Shown piece by piece: positions 43,164 to 57,179 of a stretch of 64,000 nt of DNA. The notes beneath the pieces were generated by a model. It saw only the letters and a program-made list of their open reading frames with translations. It was not told where the DNA came from and did no database searches. Made by a program: the position numbers and the translations under genes. Numbering within the stretch: the stretch's first letter is position 1; each line of letters begins with the position of its first letter. Source of the stretch: Takifugu bimaculatus (lineage: Eukaryota > Chordata > Actinopteri > Tetraodontiformes > Tetraodontidae); NCBI GenBank assembly GCA_004026145.2, contig CP034983.1, positions 10,184,658 to 10,248,657 on the forward strand, given 5' to 3'.

Positions 43164-45418
43164 CTTGATTCCATCTGTTGTGGTTGATCTTTGGCTCTTG
43201 TCTGATTTGAATTTTTTTTTGCCAACTTTTTTTTGAAGTAGCAAATTACTGCAACAACTATGACGACAACTATGACTACAACTATGACTCCAACTATGAT
43301 TCCAACCAGGCCAGTTTGCTTTTCAGCTGAAATACAAAGAAATTCAGGTCAACACTCAAACCTTAATAATGATTCTTCATTAAATCAGCTGACTGATGAC
43401 ATGAAGATGCTTTTTACAAACTTTTGTGGTGGTTTTGTGTTCATTATTTTCCTTTTTCTACTTCATGAGGTTACTTTTAATCTGTCAAATTTGGGCTGGT
43501 TTAACTTTAATTTTAATCAAAAGTCTCTCATAGTTTCACACAAAACCTTCCCCAAGAAAAAGCCAAATATTCTGGACACATTTTCAAACAGGGTTTTGTT
43601 AAAATCCATTTTTTGTGTAGATTCCTTCCTTTTTAATCTTTAACAGGCTTCAACCGTGTGATGGTGATCAGCCAGCAGAGACCACAGGAGAACTTTCCAA
43701 AGATTCCACACACATTCTGACAAAGCAGGAATATTCCCGGTTTGACCCACCGACTGTCTCACCTGGACTCTCGCTGACGGTCAACGTCATGATGGTGACG
43801 TATGTTTCCTCGCCGTTACTGAGGTCACATGTGTACGTTCCCTCCTGGGGTGAAGACACATGTTGCAACGTGAGGTCACCTGACTGGGACACATTCTTCA
43901 CGTGATGCTTCCAGCTGTCTGACACCAGATCATCGGCACCGACTGTGCGATTCAGGATGATCTCTGCCTGGTTGAACCTCCAGGTGAGATCTGCCACTTC
44001 AGTGTTTAATTTGGGGCAGAATATTGTTGTTTCATGGGCCGACACAGTGACGGGACCTCAGATGAAGACAGATAAAAGAGGAAAATAAGTTTATAGCGAC
44101 GCCTCATGAAGGATCTTTCAGTAAACAGCAGAAACACCTACGTGCTTTAAACAAAGTGGTTTTCCTTTTGTTTCTGCCGGCGCTGACGGTGCAGCTGTAG
44201 CTCAGAGCAGTCGAGTTCTTGACAATCGTAGAGCTGATCTTGTAGAGCCCATCTTCCATCAGCTGGACCTCAGGTTTTGGTGGATCCCTCATGAGGGAGG
44301 GAGGGTTCGTGGACCAGCTGAGCTCAGGTTCTGGGTAGATCCTCTCTGAGCTGCAGGTGATTGTGTCATTTACCTGCTTGATGTTGACGTTACGGATCAG
44401 AGCTGCAAAGACAAAGAAGAAGGAACATCTTCTGTGTGAATTGGTCCAAAAGAACATAATCACATACTCTTCAGAAATACTGCTGGATCACTTCCTGGGT
44501 GGTGGAGACTGACCTTCCACCTTCAGCTCTATGAACTTCTCTGAGTTGTCATTGACAGTGCTGCTGTAACACATGTATCGACCTTGGTCCTCCACCTTCA
44601 CCCACATCAGCAGCAGCGAGGCGTTCCCTCTGGAGATCTGGTCCTGGAAGAGTGAAGTCCGGCTTTGGAAAGATGGTATCTGTGATCCCAGCTGGTCTTT
44701 GTTGTCATAGTATGAATGGATGATATTTTTGTCAGGCATTTGCATCCAGTGGATGAGAGTATCTCGTCCAGGGAGGAAAGTGCACGGAAGGATGCATCTT
44801 TGTCCCACAACACAGACTGTTGATTCTGTGAAGCAACAGATGAAGAAGCACCATCAACCTTCAGATTAATATTTGACTCGGTCGTGTGAAGGTGTGGACT
44901 TTGGAATGTGAGCAGAACGCAGGCAGGTTCCACAAGATTCCAGAGCTCAGCTGTTTAGGTTTCTGTTTAATTTGCTGCTACATTTTAGTCCTTTTCAGCC
45001 TAAAAGTGTATTTCTTTTAAAACTCGGTTCAGCTCAGGTGAATATTGTGAGGATCTGGGTGTGAAGGCGCCTGCAGTGCTGTGTGTGAGCTTCAGGAGCT
45101 TCAACGCCTGCTGACATTACTGATGTTCCACCGCTGATCTGGAGCTTATTTACTCATTTCAGCAAAAGTTAGATCCCACTGAATGAGCCCACTTTATTTT
45201 CTAAAAAGTTTAACGTTGACACTGATCAAAGAAACTGGAGCAAATCTTCATAATTATGAGAGATTCTATCTTTAGATTTCAACAAGGAGCTAAAAATGAA
45301 TTTCGTCTTTCTTCAAACACTGATTCAACAAGGGTCACTCACCTCCCCCCCTCAAAGTCCACAGGAAAATTAGGCCCACCAGCAACAGAGGACGCTGATA
45401 CGTTGACATGATTTCCAT
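43164..45418 (-). CDS. HHLA2-like B7-family gene B (V-C-V, transmembrane)
   Basis: Predicted type I membrane immune ligand. Exons: signal peptide 45343-45418 (MSTYQRPLLLVGLIFLW), V domain 44514-44825 (GQRCILPCTF, IHSYYDNKDQLGS, YMCYSST), C domain 44142-44402 (NDTITCSSERIYPEPELSW, ALSYSCTVSAG), V domain 43763-44056 (TIFCPKLN, LTWRFN, GTYTCDL), TM and tail 43164-43326 (IIVGVIVVVVIVVVIVVAVI, then basic KKKLAKKNSNQTRAKDQ). All exons join in the same phase. The frame reaches a donor at 43163, so at least one more tail exon lies further on and was not found. The IHW/HSYY/NRTSLF/GNASL pattern matches HHLA2. No ITIM is seen in the visible tail. Confidence 0.8.
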
Positions 45419-45471
45419 TAAAATCCAGTACGGGAATGTTTCACTGGCAGCAGAGTCCAACTGGTCTGATC

Positions 45472-45475
<4 letters not shown>

Positions 45476-45512
<37 letters not shown>
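45476..45512 (+). repeat. (GT)n microsatellite, about 18 units
   Basis: Pure GT array upstream of gene B. The matching place upstream of gene A is a different TG/G array at 38443-38490. Confidence 0.95.
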
Positions 45513-45515
<3 letters not shown>

Positions 45516-46721
45516 ATCACAGTGAAACTCACACCTGTAGTTTGTACATTAGACTTTGTCCCTGTTGTGCAGCAACTCGTAAACAGTGGTTCTGGAAGTT
45601 AGACACCAGAAAACAACCCTGACAGTTGTGTTAAGTTTTCCTTTGTATGTAAAAAAAACCATGTTTTTCTAATATTACAAAGGAAACTTTGATTAAGCAT
45701 TGGTGAGGATTTTTTAATTTTTGGTTATTGTTCATAAAATTATCATGATAGCATTTGCAGTAAACAAAAATATCAAAGAGAAAGAAACAAGATTTCTCTC
45801 ATTTCAGAGGTAAAGAGGTGACAGAGACGATGATTAGTCCTTTTAATAGCAAAATAATGATTAAACGGTGCTAATACAGCAAACGTTCAGTTTCTGAAAA
45901 CTTGCTAAACGTTTCCCACAGAAACTTCTCCGATTCCCCCTTGGCAACTGTAATAAAACAGCACCTTTACTTCTTCAACAGAGGGGAAAAAAGACCAAAA
46001 CCATCAAAGCCATCTGTGTCTGTTTTTTCATGTTAGTTTGGTGGTTGGTCCTCAGGCTTTCTGGGTGGTTTTATCATGTTCAGGTTAATTCTGAGGTGTT
46101 CTGGACTCCTGAGGGTCTGTTGGTGCTGCTCACAGCCAGCGGGCCGCTTCCTTCCGTCGAGTCTGTTGGAGTCAAAGTTGAAAGAGTTCATATTCACGTT
46201 AATCTTGGGACCTTAGCTGTTTTATTCACTGCCATTTAGCGAATAACTATCTGATTTTGAATGTCTGTCTCCCAGAATTGATCAATTCTACGGAATTATG
46301 GTCATTTTTGTCCAACTTTTTGTTGCCATTTCCCATTTTGATCCTGACGAATTGTGGTTTCTCTTCTCTGGCGCCACCATGTGGCTTCGTGCCGAACTGT
46401 AGATTCTTTATTTCACTGACCTTTGACCAAATGAAGCTCTGCTGCCTCCTCTGGGTCTTTTGTGTGCTTGGACGCGCTTCCTAAATCACAGATGGCGTAA
46501 TTTTACAGAATATTCAGTCGGATATTATTTTTACATAATACACTTCATTCATCATTGAAAACATAGAAAAACCTGTTTCCTGTCTGTTGTTAAATATTGA
46601 GATAAAATATTAATTTAATTCATCAACTTGAATGAAATATTTTGTTTGCATTTATCATTTATCTATTTATCTATCTCAAATTGTTGCCTCCTGTCTGTAA
46701 TAAGTAACTAGATAGCTTTAC

Positions 46722-49000
46722 CTCTCAGCTTCAGGTATGCCAGTACACCCACCAGAACCAGAACCAGCACCGCGATCACCAGACCAGCGACCCACCAGTA
46801 AGATGCTTCTGAGCTACTGCGCTCACCTGTGCACCGGTGACAAATCCTCACTAATCACTTCCATAAACACACTTGAAATTTTCATCACATTTCTATTCAT
46901 GTTATTGCTCTTCCTCATCTTAAATCAACAATATTTAAGTTCTGGGCTCATCTTTGTTCTTTGACCATGTTTGTGACCTCACCCATTAGCTCGTTGATGG
47001 TGACATCGTTGCGTTCCGTGTGCATGCTGTGCGGCGCCGAGAACACGCAGACGAAGCTGCCCGAGTGCTGCGAGTGCCGCGGGTCCATCAGCCGCAGGGA
47101 ACCGTCTCCAAATTCCACCTTGAACCTGTCCAGCTCCACGTGGTTGCCCCAGGTGGCTGAGGAGACGCTGTGCCCAGATTTGGTGTCGTACGTGAGGATG
47201 TGGGAGGGGTCCTCGCCGTTGGAAAAGCTCCACTGTAGGTGGGGGTGGGTGAGGTAATCAGGGGCTTTACAGGGGAGGGTCAGGTCTCTTCCCTGAGTCC
47301 CTCGAATTTCTTCCAAAGTAGAAAATGGAGGAAATGGAGCCACAAAGTCAGTACAGATGAGTCACAGCGCGTCTCCTTCATTTGTCATGTCATACCTCGG
47401 ACCCTGAGCGAGGTGGTCCAGGCAGGACCTCCATAAGAACTGCTGACTCGGCAGATGTACAAGAGGTCGGGGCGACCGTTCAGCCTCTTCAGACGGCTGT
47501 CGACCGTGTACAGCCCGTGTTTGTCCGCCAGCATGCGCGTGATCGGCCGCAGCTCCTCAAACGTGCGCGGTTCGGTCGTCCAGGTGACACGAGGAGCTGG
47601 GAAGACGTTGCGTACCGTGCACTTCATCTCCTCGTAGCCGCTGAGCCTCGACAGGTCTAGAGACAATCCCTGGATGGGTGCTACACACACACACGCACAC
47701 ACACACACACATTGTCAAAATGTTTCTCAGCAGCACTTGACCAGATGATGGACTCCAAATGTCACATCCTAAAATAGCCTGACGGGCAGGAGAACGTCAG
47801 AACTCTGTTACTCAAAGCCAGTTTGTTAAGTTGCTGTTTTGACTTGCGTGCACTCACCTTCCACCTTGACGATGACCTTTGCGTTCTGTTCACCCTCTGA
47901 GGTGCTCACGTGACACCTGTAAGTTCCTCGGTCCTTGAGTCCGCTTCTCCTGATGATCAGCGTGGCGTTGCCGTGGGATACCAGGGGTGGGTAAATGGAG
48001 CCACGCCTGGCGAGTTGCTCGTGGCCCTTATTTCTGCCGTCCTCGCTGCCATCGCCCCGTTTAAAGGTGTACACCCCCAGGCCCTGTCTGAACCACTGAA
48101 TGGTTTCATTGCTGCCAGGATGGAAGCTGCAGGGGAGCACGCAGTCCTCCGACACGGCGCACACCACAGTCACGGCTGAAACATGAAGGGGACGGTCGGA
48201 GGGGGGGCACTATCAAAAATCCCAGGCCTTTATTGGCCCAAACTTCCCACCAGCAGTAATCAGTATCCATTCAGAGACGTGAGGCATCTCTCAAGGAAGA
48301 ATTTCAGTTCACAGAAAGAGGAAATGGTGTAAACGTGATGAGTCACAGCAGATTCTTTATGTTTCTCTTCCCTTTGTCGACTCATGACTGGGTGTGACGT
48401 GTTTGATCTCATCTTTGGTCATGACGACTTTAGAAACCGACAGATAATTAAATGAGCATAAAGATGAACGTCTGCTATCTTAATTTGTTGTTATTCTTAT
48501 TTTATCACTAACAGCTTCTGTGCTGCGAGACTGGAAGTGAAACTGGTCGTTTACTGGTGCGTTTGTCCACCGACGTGCACGCGAGGCTCACATTTGTTCC
48601 TCTGTTCCTGGAAACTACGGAGTGACCATTCAGGTTACTGACTCACATCTGCAACGTGTGTAACAGCAGCGCTTTAATTGGCTGCAGCCTGCTGGCATCT
48701 AAAGTCAGGCAGTAATTTGACCTCTTTACGATTATTGCTCATTTTCAGGTTGTGTTTTTACAAAATAACAGGCAAGATTTGGATTGAGCACCCAATATTT
48801 AGGTTTAGGTCGGTTGTTCTTGTTCAGAAAGAGGCTTCGAGGCTGTTCTGTGTTTCAGGTTCAGTAGAGGGAAACCTTTCTATGTGTCCTGCTCACAGAT
48901 CTGTTGGACAAAGAAGCGCTTGTGTCCTACCTGGGGTTTTGTCCTGCGTGCTGAAGCTGATACAGAGGAGGAAACAGGCCCAGGTGTGTATCGCTGACAT
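46722..49000 (-). CDS. HHLA2-like B7-family gene C (divergent, V-C-V)
   Basis: Third B7-like gene, same strand and exon plan as A and B. Exons: signal 48931-49000 (MSAIHTWACFLLCISFSTQD), V 47858-48175 (CVLPCSFHPGSNETIQWF, GTYRCHVS), C 47396-47680 (MKCTVRNVFPAPRVTW, LLYICRVSS), V 46983-47309 (LTLPCKAPDYL, LQWSFSNGED, SGSFVCVFSA), TM 46722-46826 (WWVAGLVIAVLVLVLVGVLA). All joints are phase 1, and no stops or frameshifts are seen. The last cytoplasmic exon beyond 46722 was not found. It is GC-richer than A and B and only distantly similar to them, so it is an older duplicate. Expected at the cell surface as a T/NK-cell co-signalling ligand by family; partner unknown. Confidence 0.75.
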
Positions 49001-50335
49001 GATTTCCTTTTAGCCGCACACACTCCCGAGCCACAGAAACGCCTCCAGACCGTTCCTCAGTCCATCCTTTGGTCACGGTTGTCTCAGCCCGTCCTTCTCT
49101 TCAGCTTCTCCCGGCAGGAACGTTTTCCTAAAAGATTTAAATTCAGACACATACATGCAGAGGAAACACAAGAGGAAGAAATCTAATTAAAGGTACTTTC
49201 CCTATAAAAGTCAGGCAGTGAAACCTGTCAGAACTTGCAGCTTTCTGAGTTGTCAGGAGGATCTGACCCTTCCCAGCCCTGAAAAAGCTTTTAAAACCAC
49301 AAACTCACCTTAAATAATCTAGAAGAAATCAAGAAATCACGGTTAAATGCTTATTTAAACAAACTTCCTCAGAGCCCCACATTACATCGCCACATCACAG
49401 AGCCTTTATACACAAAATAGACTGTACACTTAAACTTTATCAACTATTAGTAAAGGTAAATATGAGTTTTAAAGGGCCTTTAAGCTTCCTGGACTCTCTG
49501 TCATTGAAATAAAGCAAAGATTCCAGAAAGCTTCTAAAGCTGGAGGGAAAGATCCTTTGTTGACGTTTGCTAACACGGACAGGTATGAACACACCACTCC
49601 GACTGACGCGGCGATGACAGCCCGGACGACCGTCATCAGGGTAACGTCACCGAAACTTCAAACACTGACGTCAGCCTGCGTCTCAAAAGCAGCTTTTATT
49701 CGTTACTGAACACTAAAGGTTTTTATTTAATCTCAGCTGGACTCCAGTTTTAGTGCAGCGTTCTTTCAGCTGTTAGCAGCAGATGTTGCAGCACGTGCAC
49801 GTGCACACACAGGGATGCTCGGTGCTGCAGCGTCACAGTCTTGTTTTTCATTTGGAAGCAGAAATGTGCGACAGTTTTTTGGCACTATTAAATCTAAAAT
49901 TAACTTTTTTAGCCTCTCTCTCACACACTCTTCAACAAAATTAAGTTTTAATTCTTAAAGTGGATAAAAACTATTTTTACTTACAGAAGTTCAGTGGTTA
50001 CTCTTGGGCGAGCGTGAACCAATGGGGTTTGACATCAGCTTCCTCTGTTCTGAGCCAAGAACCAAGAGTGAAAAGACTCAGCTGCTGCACCGCTAAGGAA
50101 ATCCAGCAGAGAAAGTCAGAGCAGTCGAGCCTGGAGCTGCCTCCTGCGACTGAGTATGACTGGATCAGCAGGTTATTTAGAGAATAGGACACACACACAC
50201 ACACACACTCACACACGCACACTCACACACGCACGCACACACACACACGCACTCACTCACTTGCTACAGTGAGGTCACTCCAAATTAACACACACCCTCT
50301 GGATGGGTGGAGTGTGGTTTTGATCAGAAAATTTG

Positions 50336-50399
<64 letters not shown>

Positions 50400-50698
50400 A
50401 CCCTCCATCAAATGTCACTAGGATTCACTTTCAAAGCAGAGCTGTTTTAGCGCCTGCTGCCCACCATCAGCTATGTGCTGCATTCTGAAAGCTCACACAT
50501 GCTCACACACACACAGACGCACAGACGCACACAGACGCACAACAGTAAAACAATATCAGATGACTCAACTTCGTCTTATTAGAACAACTCTAACGGTCGC
50601 TGTGGGCACCTGCAGAACCAGTCGGACCTTTTTTAAGTTTGCTTTTTATTATGTGCTAATCACCCAATAAATCAGTTTATTCACCACAACAAAGAGCG

Positions 50699-50734
<36 letters not shown>

Positions 50735-51588
50735 GATGGCAGCATGAACCAGCTTTCAACACAGGAAACAGGTCACCTGCCAGGAAACAGAAGAGTTCTT
50801 GGCTGTTCTGTCTGTTCGACGTTAGCGAGTCAGTTGTCCAACAAGCCCAGATTAATCTCCAGAGGAACTGATTTAGGAATTAGCAACACTTGTCTGCCTC
50901 ATCATCATCATCATCATCATCCTCATCATGGCGTGGAGTTAATCTGGGAGGACCCTTCCCCATCGCTGCACCCCGCCAGCAGGGAGCTCAGGACAGGTGT
51001 GAGGTCAGGTGAGTCGGGTCAGACTGGCTTTAAACTTACCAACCTTTTTTTTAATATTCTCTATATATTAACACAAGCTGCTTCTAAACCTGTGCTCGTT
51101 TTCTCTCACATGGCGGAGGTGTGCTGTAACCTTATATAATCACACCAGGTGCCTGATTTTTCATTGTCCTGCTGACAAAATCCTGATTACTGATGGGTTT
51201 GTGTGTGTGACTGTTTGTAGGTTAGTGAAAGATTGCGGTGGCTGTAGATAAGAGGATTAGGGTGGAATTAGTGTCATTCCTCTATCGCCACGAGGAATGG
51301 ATTCATATTGATTTTAATCAGCGATAGAAGGATGCGCAGAAGCGCCGCTGAAGCAGACAGAGGCGGACGGCTGAGGACGGAGGAGCAGTGGTCAGAGGGA
51401 TGTTCCTCCAGAGGCTGGAAGCCTGCACACACTCCGGCAGGACCGCGGACGCACGGCTGATGTGTTATGTTCTGATCCAGGATTGTAGCTGCTGACAGAT
51501 GTGCCAACAGCAGCCGGAGTCTTCAGGTGGGCTCGCGGTGGCCGGGATGCCGACGCCATGTCCGTGGTGGTGCGGGAGCCTGTGAAAG
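49001..51588. other. Intergenic region with CA microsatellites
   Basis: Between the divergently transcribed gene C and the rho receptor. It contains CA arrays at about 50190-50255, 50338-50397 (about 29 units) and 50701-50733, and an (ATC)n run at about 50902-50930. No exon is recognised; the promoter and any 5' non-coding exon of the rho gene should lie in the right part. Confidence 0.6.
50338..50397 (+). repeat. (CA)n microsatellite, about 29 units
   Basis: Pure CA array, the longest in the intergenic region. Confidence 0.95.
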
Positions 51589-53303
51589 ATGAAGCTGGGA
51601 GCCGTGACCTGCCTGGTACTGGCCGCGGCCAGCGTGGTTGCCATGGTGACCGGCGGACGCAACTCTGGGCGGAGGAAGCAGAAAGAAGTCTTCTTGGAGG
51701 AGAACAGCAAGTTCAAGTTCGGAGGGTGAGATGACGTAAACTTTCGCCTCATTCTTTAGAAATTCGTTGGAAAGAGTTTGATTCCAGAGAATTTTCTTCT
51801 TAAAACCACATTTGGCTCTTTTTTTTTAAATTCTAACGTGTGAGGAACCCAAATAACCTTCCTCTGCTGGGTTAGGGGTCAGCCCCGCCCCCATTGTCTG
51901 ATTGACAGGTGAAACGCATCACAGGAATAACAGAGATTAGTGCAAACTAATACAGAGATGGCGTTTGCTGCGCTAAATACAGCTTTAATGTTTCACACAG
52001 GAAATTCTCTTTAATGGATTTGGTGAAATATTTGCTTTCAAAGTTATAAAGTGCAAAAACTTTGGAATCTAAACAGCAGAAACATAGAAAAGCAGGCGGA
52101 GACGCATCCAAATACCTCACAGAGAAAAAAAGGAAAAATGGGTTTAAAATATGTGAAGCAGATGTGATTAAAAAAAAATAAAACCAAATTTTTGAAAGTC
52201 AGAGAAGTTTGAAGCTAGAAGGACGGTTAAAGCCAACGGAACACTCCGAAAGACCTTTATACAACAGAAAAACAACTTAAATTGAGAAAAACGGATGGAT
52301 TTGTGAAATGATCAACAACTGATGTTCTTGAGCCTGGATCAAGTTCACGTTTCAAAACTATGACTCAGCACACACACCCACACACACACACACACACACA
52401 CACTGACTGACATATTTTTACGCAATTTTGTCAAATTCGATTGGACCAAATTCAAAAGGCCGACGGCGAGAAAAGTGATTCTGCTTCTGCCTGTTCAGCG
52501 AAAACTTGGTGTGTGTTTCCAACCAAAACATCAGCATAAAAAAGACAAAGACGACTGTTTAAACGCCATCAAGGGCGCGTCCAGCACAGCGTCCTGGTGT
52601 TTTCAGTGTAAGCGGCGTCTAAGCTGCACGTGTGAGCGTCGAACCAGCAACCCGCCGGTGCTGCTGCTGGTTCTGCTCCTGGATTTTCTGGGTTGGATTA
52701 TGGATCGACCTCATGCGTCACATCTGTGCAGCTGTCCTGCACAACAACGGGTTAATCCGACCACCTTTCAGAACATTTCAACCACACGTGGATGGTCCAG
52801 AACCACAGACCAGGCTATAATCTGCCCCAGCACACAAGTGGCCGTTATTACATAACCCTCCTTCACACATGATTATTTGTACATTCTAAAGATGCCGGCG
52901 AGACAAAGTCTGTTGGTTTTTTTTGCTGGACGTGACGACCTGATCAAAGCGGCTGATCGTCCTGTTTCCGCAGGCGTATTGATCACAAACTGAAGAGGCT
53001 GGACAGCACAAAGACGCTGCTCATAAAGAGCGAACAGCTGCTGAGGATCGAGGAGCACGACTTCGCCATGAGGCCGGGCTTCGGAGGTGTGTGTCACACA
53101 CACACGCGCGCTCACACACACGTGAACTCAATCTCAATGATGTAAAGTGGGTCAGTGCATTAAGATCGGCACGTCCGCTTACTGGGTGACCCAGTGCACC
53201 ATCGGCGCCATCAACCTGCTGCACACCCACGTAGGCGTGATGAAGATTGATGTGTGAGTGGATTAAATCACCCACCGTCACAAATGAAATGAGGTGTTTT
53301 GTT

Positions 53304-53347
<44 letters not shown>

Positions 53348-54202
53348 GGCAAAGACTTGGGCTGTGAGAAGTCGATGTAGTAGATATACAGCGGCTGTTG
53401 GCAGCATCAGGAGCGCGTGCTCGTGCGGGTGATGTGCATTAATCTGGATTATTTTCCATGTCTGGAGCAGATGGAGGGTTGGCCATCAGTATATCACAAT
53501 AGGTGCAATCTGTGTCTTTACGCCGCGCCGCTGAATCTCTTGATTCCAACTGAAATCATCTTTATTTTCAGCTTTTCCAAATGGCGTCATTTCGTTTTCA
53601 TTTCGTCGTGACGCTGAATGCGAAGACGTTTCCTCCGGGAACGTACGGCTGCTGTCGGACACATTCACAGGATAATCATCCAGAATATAACACACTGCTG
53701 CCGGTTAAAGAAATAATCGGGTTTAATCCAATATTACGTCAAACACACAGCATCTAAGTCCATACAAATCTATTAAAATCTAAATATGTTATTATATATG
53801 TTAATATTAACCTGATTCATCAGCAGAGTAGATTCATTCTTGGGTTCATAATAAAAGAAATTTGGACATATTTCATCAATGAAAACAGGTGGATTGCAGC
53901 TTTCTTTCCATTTAAATGTGCGTTGCTGCTGGAATCTGAGAGTTTGGACCTGCTTTGAGCCTCTTCACCTGCGGCCCAGATGTTCACGTCAGTGATGGAT
54001 GGAGCAGGAGGGGTCGGATCAATGGTGTTGATGTTGGCCCAGACCAACCGTGTAAACAGGAACCAGCGGGCTCCTGCCAGCACTTGAGGAACACAAAAGG
54101 ATGTATGACATGTATCATACACAATTTTAGCTGTTTAAATGAAGACAATGATGTCATTCTTCTGCTGATGGCAGCTGCCATTGTCTTCACACACCACTGC
54201 AG

Positions 54203-54241
<39 letters not shown>

Positions 54242-56892
54242 CCCTTTACCTTCTTCACCCAGGACCACGTTCCACACTGGTTTTTATTAGAAAGGACCAG
54301 AGTTGAACCAGTTTAACCTCTTTTTTCGAGCACATCCGCCGCCGCCGTTTCATGTATGGCGTTCCGTGTATAGAGGAGGAACATTTCTTCAGCCTTCAGG
54401 AGTAACACAAACAAAACTCCTTCCACCAAACGCCTGCATGAAAGCAGCTTTTCATCCCTGCAGTCTTCTAAATAAGCGGCTGGAACACTGGAGAGGCGGC
54501 ACTTCTTGGTTTGGTTTTAATGTGGGAGGATGAAGGAAAGTAAACACGCGCTTGACTTTAAAATGAAAAAGCTCAGGTGTGGATTATCAGGCTCCAAACC
54601 GCTCTGGTTGGCTTATGGGCTGTCAGTGTCTACAGGTGTGTTCATGCTTCCCTCATCTGACCCAGCTCGCCGCTCCACCTTTACCTTTGACTGGAGTGAA
54701 AACCAAACAGATGGAAACCTGCGTTCTGCTGCCTATGTCCGCATGAATTGATCCATCTGCAGCGTTGCATTCGGGGATTAAAAGATTTAAAAAAATGCTA
54801 AGCGCACAATATTTGGGGACAAAAAAAGATGGAACTGTAAATCTGCTCGAAGCACAATTTGTGTTATTAGAACAAAAGGGCAGCCCACTAACAGAGGTGC
54901 TGTAGTTTCACCCAGAAAAGCTCCAGAGTTGGAAAAATCTGGTCACTGGAACAGCTGAAAGCAAACAACTGTTGGATTTCATCTTTATTTCGACTGGCGG
55001 ATTGATTTGGGGTTATTTTGGGTGGATCCTCCAGCGTTTGCCTTAAAACGCCAGAAACAGAAGAATGTGATTCAGGCCTCGGGCGGGTTCATTCTCTCTG
55101 CCGGGGAAACAGGCTGAGCAGGAATGAACGTTGTCCCCCCGGATTTCAGGTGCAGAAAAAAGGGACCCTGGTCACAACAGCCGACCGAGTTCGTCAACAC
55201 AAACAGCCCAGAACATGGAGACTCGACTGGCTGGAAAATGTGTGAGATTATTTAAAAACTGTTTAAACTCTGTTCTGAAACTCCCTCAGTAAAAGACAAA
55301 AACATTCTTTGAGTTGGTGGAATGAGAGAAAAGTAAGAGTGACCTTCTCTTTCAGGTTTTTCCAGCAGCAACAGAGGTTGCCAGGGTAACGATGAATGTT
55401 GTCTGTGTGTGCGGGTGTGTGTCTGAGGTGAGAGTTGTCAGAAGACATTTAGCTGTTTTCAGTTGGCTTTTCTCATCTTTAAACAGGGGAAAAGTCCCCC
55501 CCAGTCTCCCAGGATATAGAAGATGTTTCCACTTCTCACTGAAATCCTTCCTGAACTTCGTGGGTTTCAGGAAAAAAGAGGCCAAAAATAATGAAAACCT
55601 GCTTGACCGCAGTGACATCCTGTGTTTTTATTTGATTTTTTTTCCTGGTGCAGCTGATGGTTGTGGGTAACTGTGGTTGGTGCTCAGAGGGCCTGTTTTC
55701 CTCTTTGGGTCTTTCGGGTTTAAACAAACTGAAGCTGCTAATGAGACGGTGGGTGTGATGAAGACAAACGATGGTGTCAGGAGAGGTTGACCGCACAGTC
55801 ACGTGGGTGCAGAGGCCGCCGGCACGCCGTCTGTTTGAGCTACAGCCGTGGTTGTGTGACGTTTCTGCCGTGGTTTCAGGGGCGGCCATCCCCGTGGGCA
55901 TCGACGTGCAGGTGGAGAGCATCGACAGCATCTCAGAGGTCAACATGGTGAGAGGCCCCCACCTTTATTATTACGTCCACTGAAACTGACGTCTCCGAGC
56001 ACCTTTTCCGTTCTCCTACTACACTTTCAAAGACGCACTTCAGTCTCTGACATCACTTCCTGTCAGCTTCCCTGCTCTTGTGTGTGACCCCCGACATCTC
56101 CACTTTCATGTAAACCAACCACTTACTGGCTCTTTCATGGAGTTCCAGCGGTCAAGAGGAGGTGACTGGTTTCCACGGCGCCCTGTGTGTCTCCACCCAG
56201 CTCAGATTAAACACCTTTTCATCTCTAACATGCCAACAGTTAATAATGTACACGGGTGTCACAGCGGCGACGCAGCCTGAAAGGACACGAACCCTCAGGA
56301 TGATGACTGTAAACTCTCAGATGTGTGGACAGAATCCTAAATCGTGTAGATTCTTGGCCAGAACAGAGCTGATCCGTGTAAATATGTTTATAATAAATAA
56401 ACATATTTATGAACACATCAAAATTTATTTGGATCGATTTTGTTTTGTCTGTGGTTGGAATCATGATGCGTTCACTTGCAGGACTTCACCATGACCCTCT
56501 ACCTGCGTCACTACTGGAAAGACGAGCGGTTGGCCTTCCCATCCCAAAACAACCAGAGCAGGACCTTCGACTCCAGGCTTGTAAAGAAGATTTGGGTACC
56601 TGACGTCTTCTTCGTGCACTCCAAGCGCTCTTTCATCCACGACACCACGATGGAGAACATCATGCTGCGCGTGTATCCTGACGGGAACATCCTTTTCAGT
56701 GTCAGGTACAATTAAACATCACACCAACGAAGAAGAAACAGACCTAATAACTTATTATTATAGAGCTGTACAGCAAACACAGCACGATGCATTCATGTGT
56801 TTCAGGGTCACTGTGACAGCGCTGTGTTCCATGGACTTCAGCAGCTTCCCTCTGGACACTCAGAACTGTTCCCTGGAGCTGGAGAGCTGTGA

Positions 56893-56958
<66 letters not shown>

Positions 56959-57147
56959 TTTGGTTTCCCATGCAGAGAAGAACTCTTGTTCTCACTTTCT
57001 TCCCCTCAGATGCGTATAATGAGAATGACCTGATGCTGTACTGGAAGAATGGGAACGATTCTCTGAGGACTGATGAAATCGTCCTGTCTCAGTTCTTTAT
57101 TGAGCAGTTCCATGCCTCCAGTGGCCTCGCTTTCTACAGCAGTACCG

Positions 57148-57179
<32 letters not shown>

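Noticed and set aside
53163..53257. GC-rich coding-like stretch (GTSAYWVTQCTIGAINLLHT) in rho gene intron 2
   Set aside because: No convincing acceptor/donor pair, and the rho protein is complete and in frame without it.
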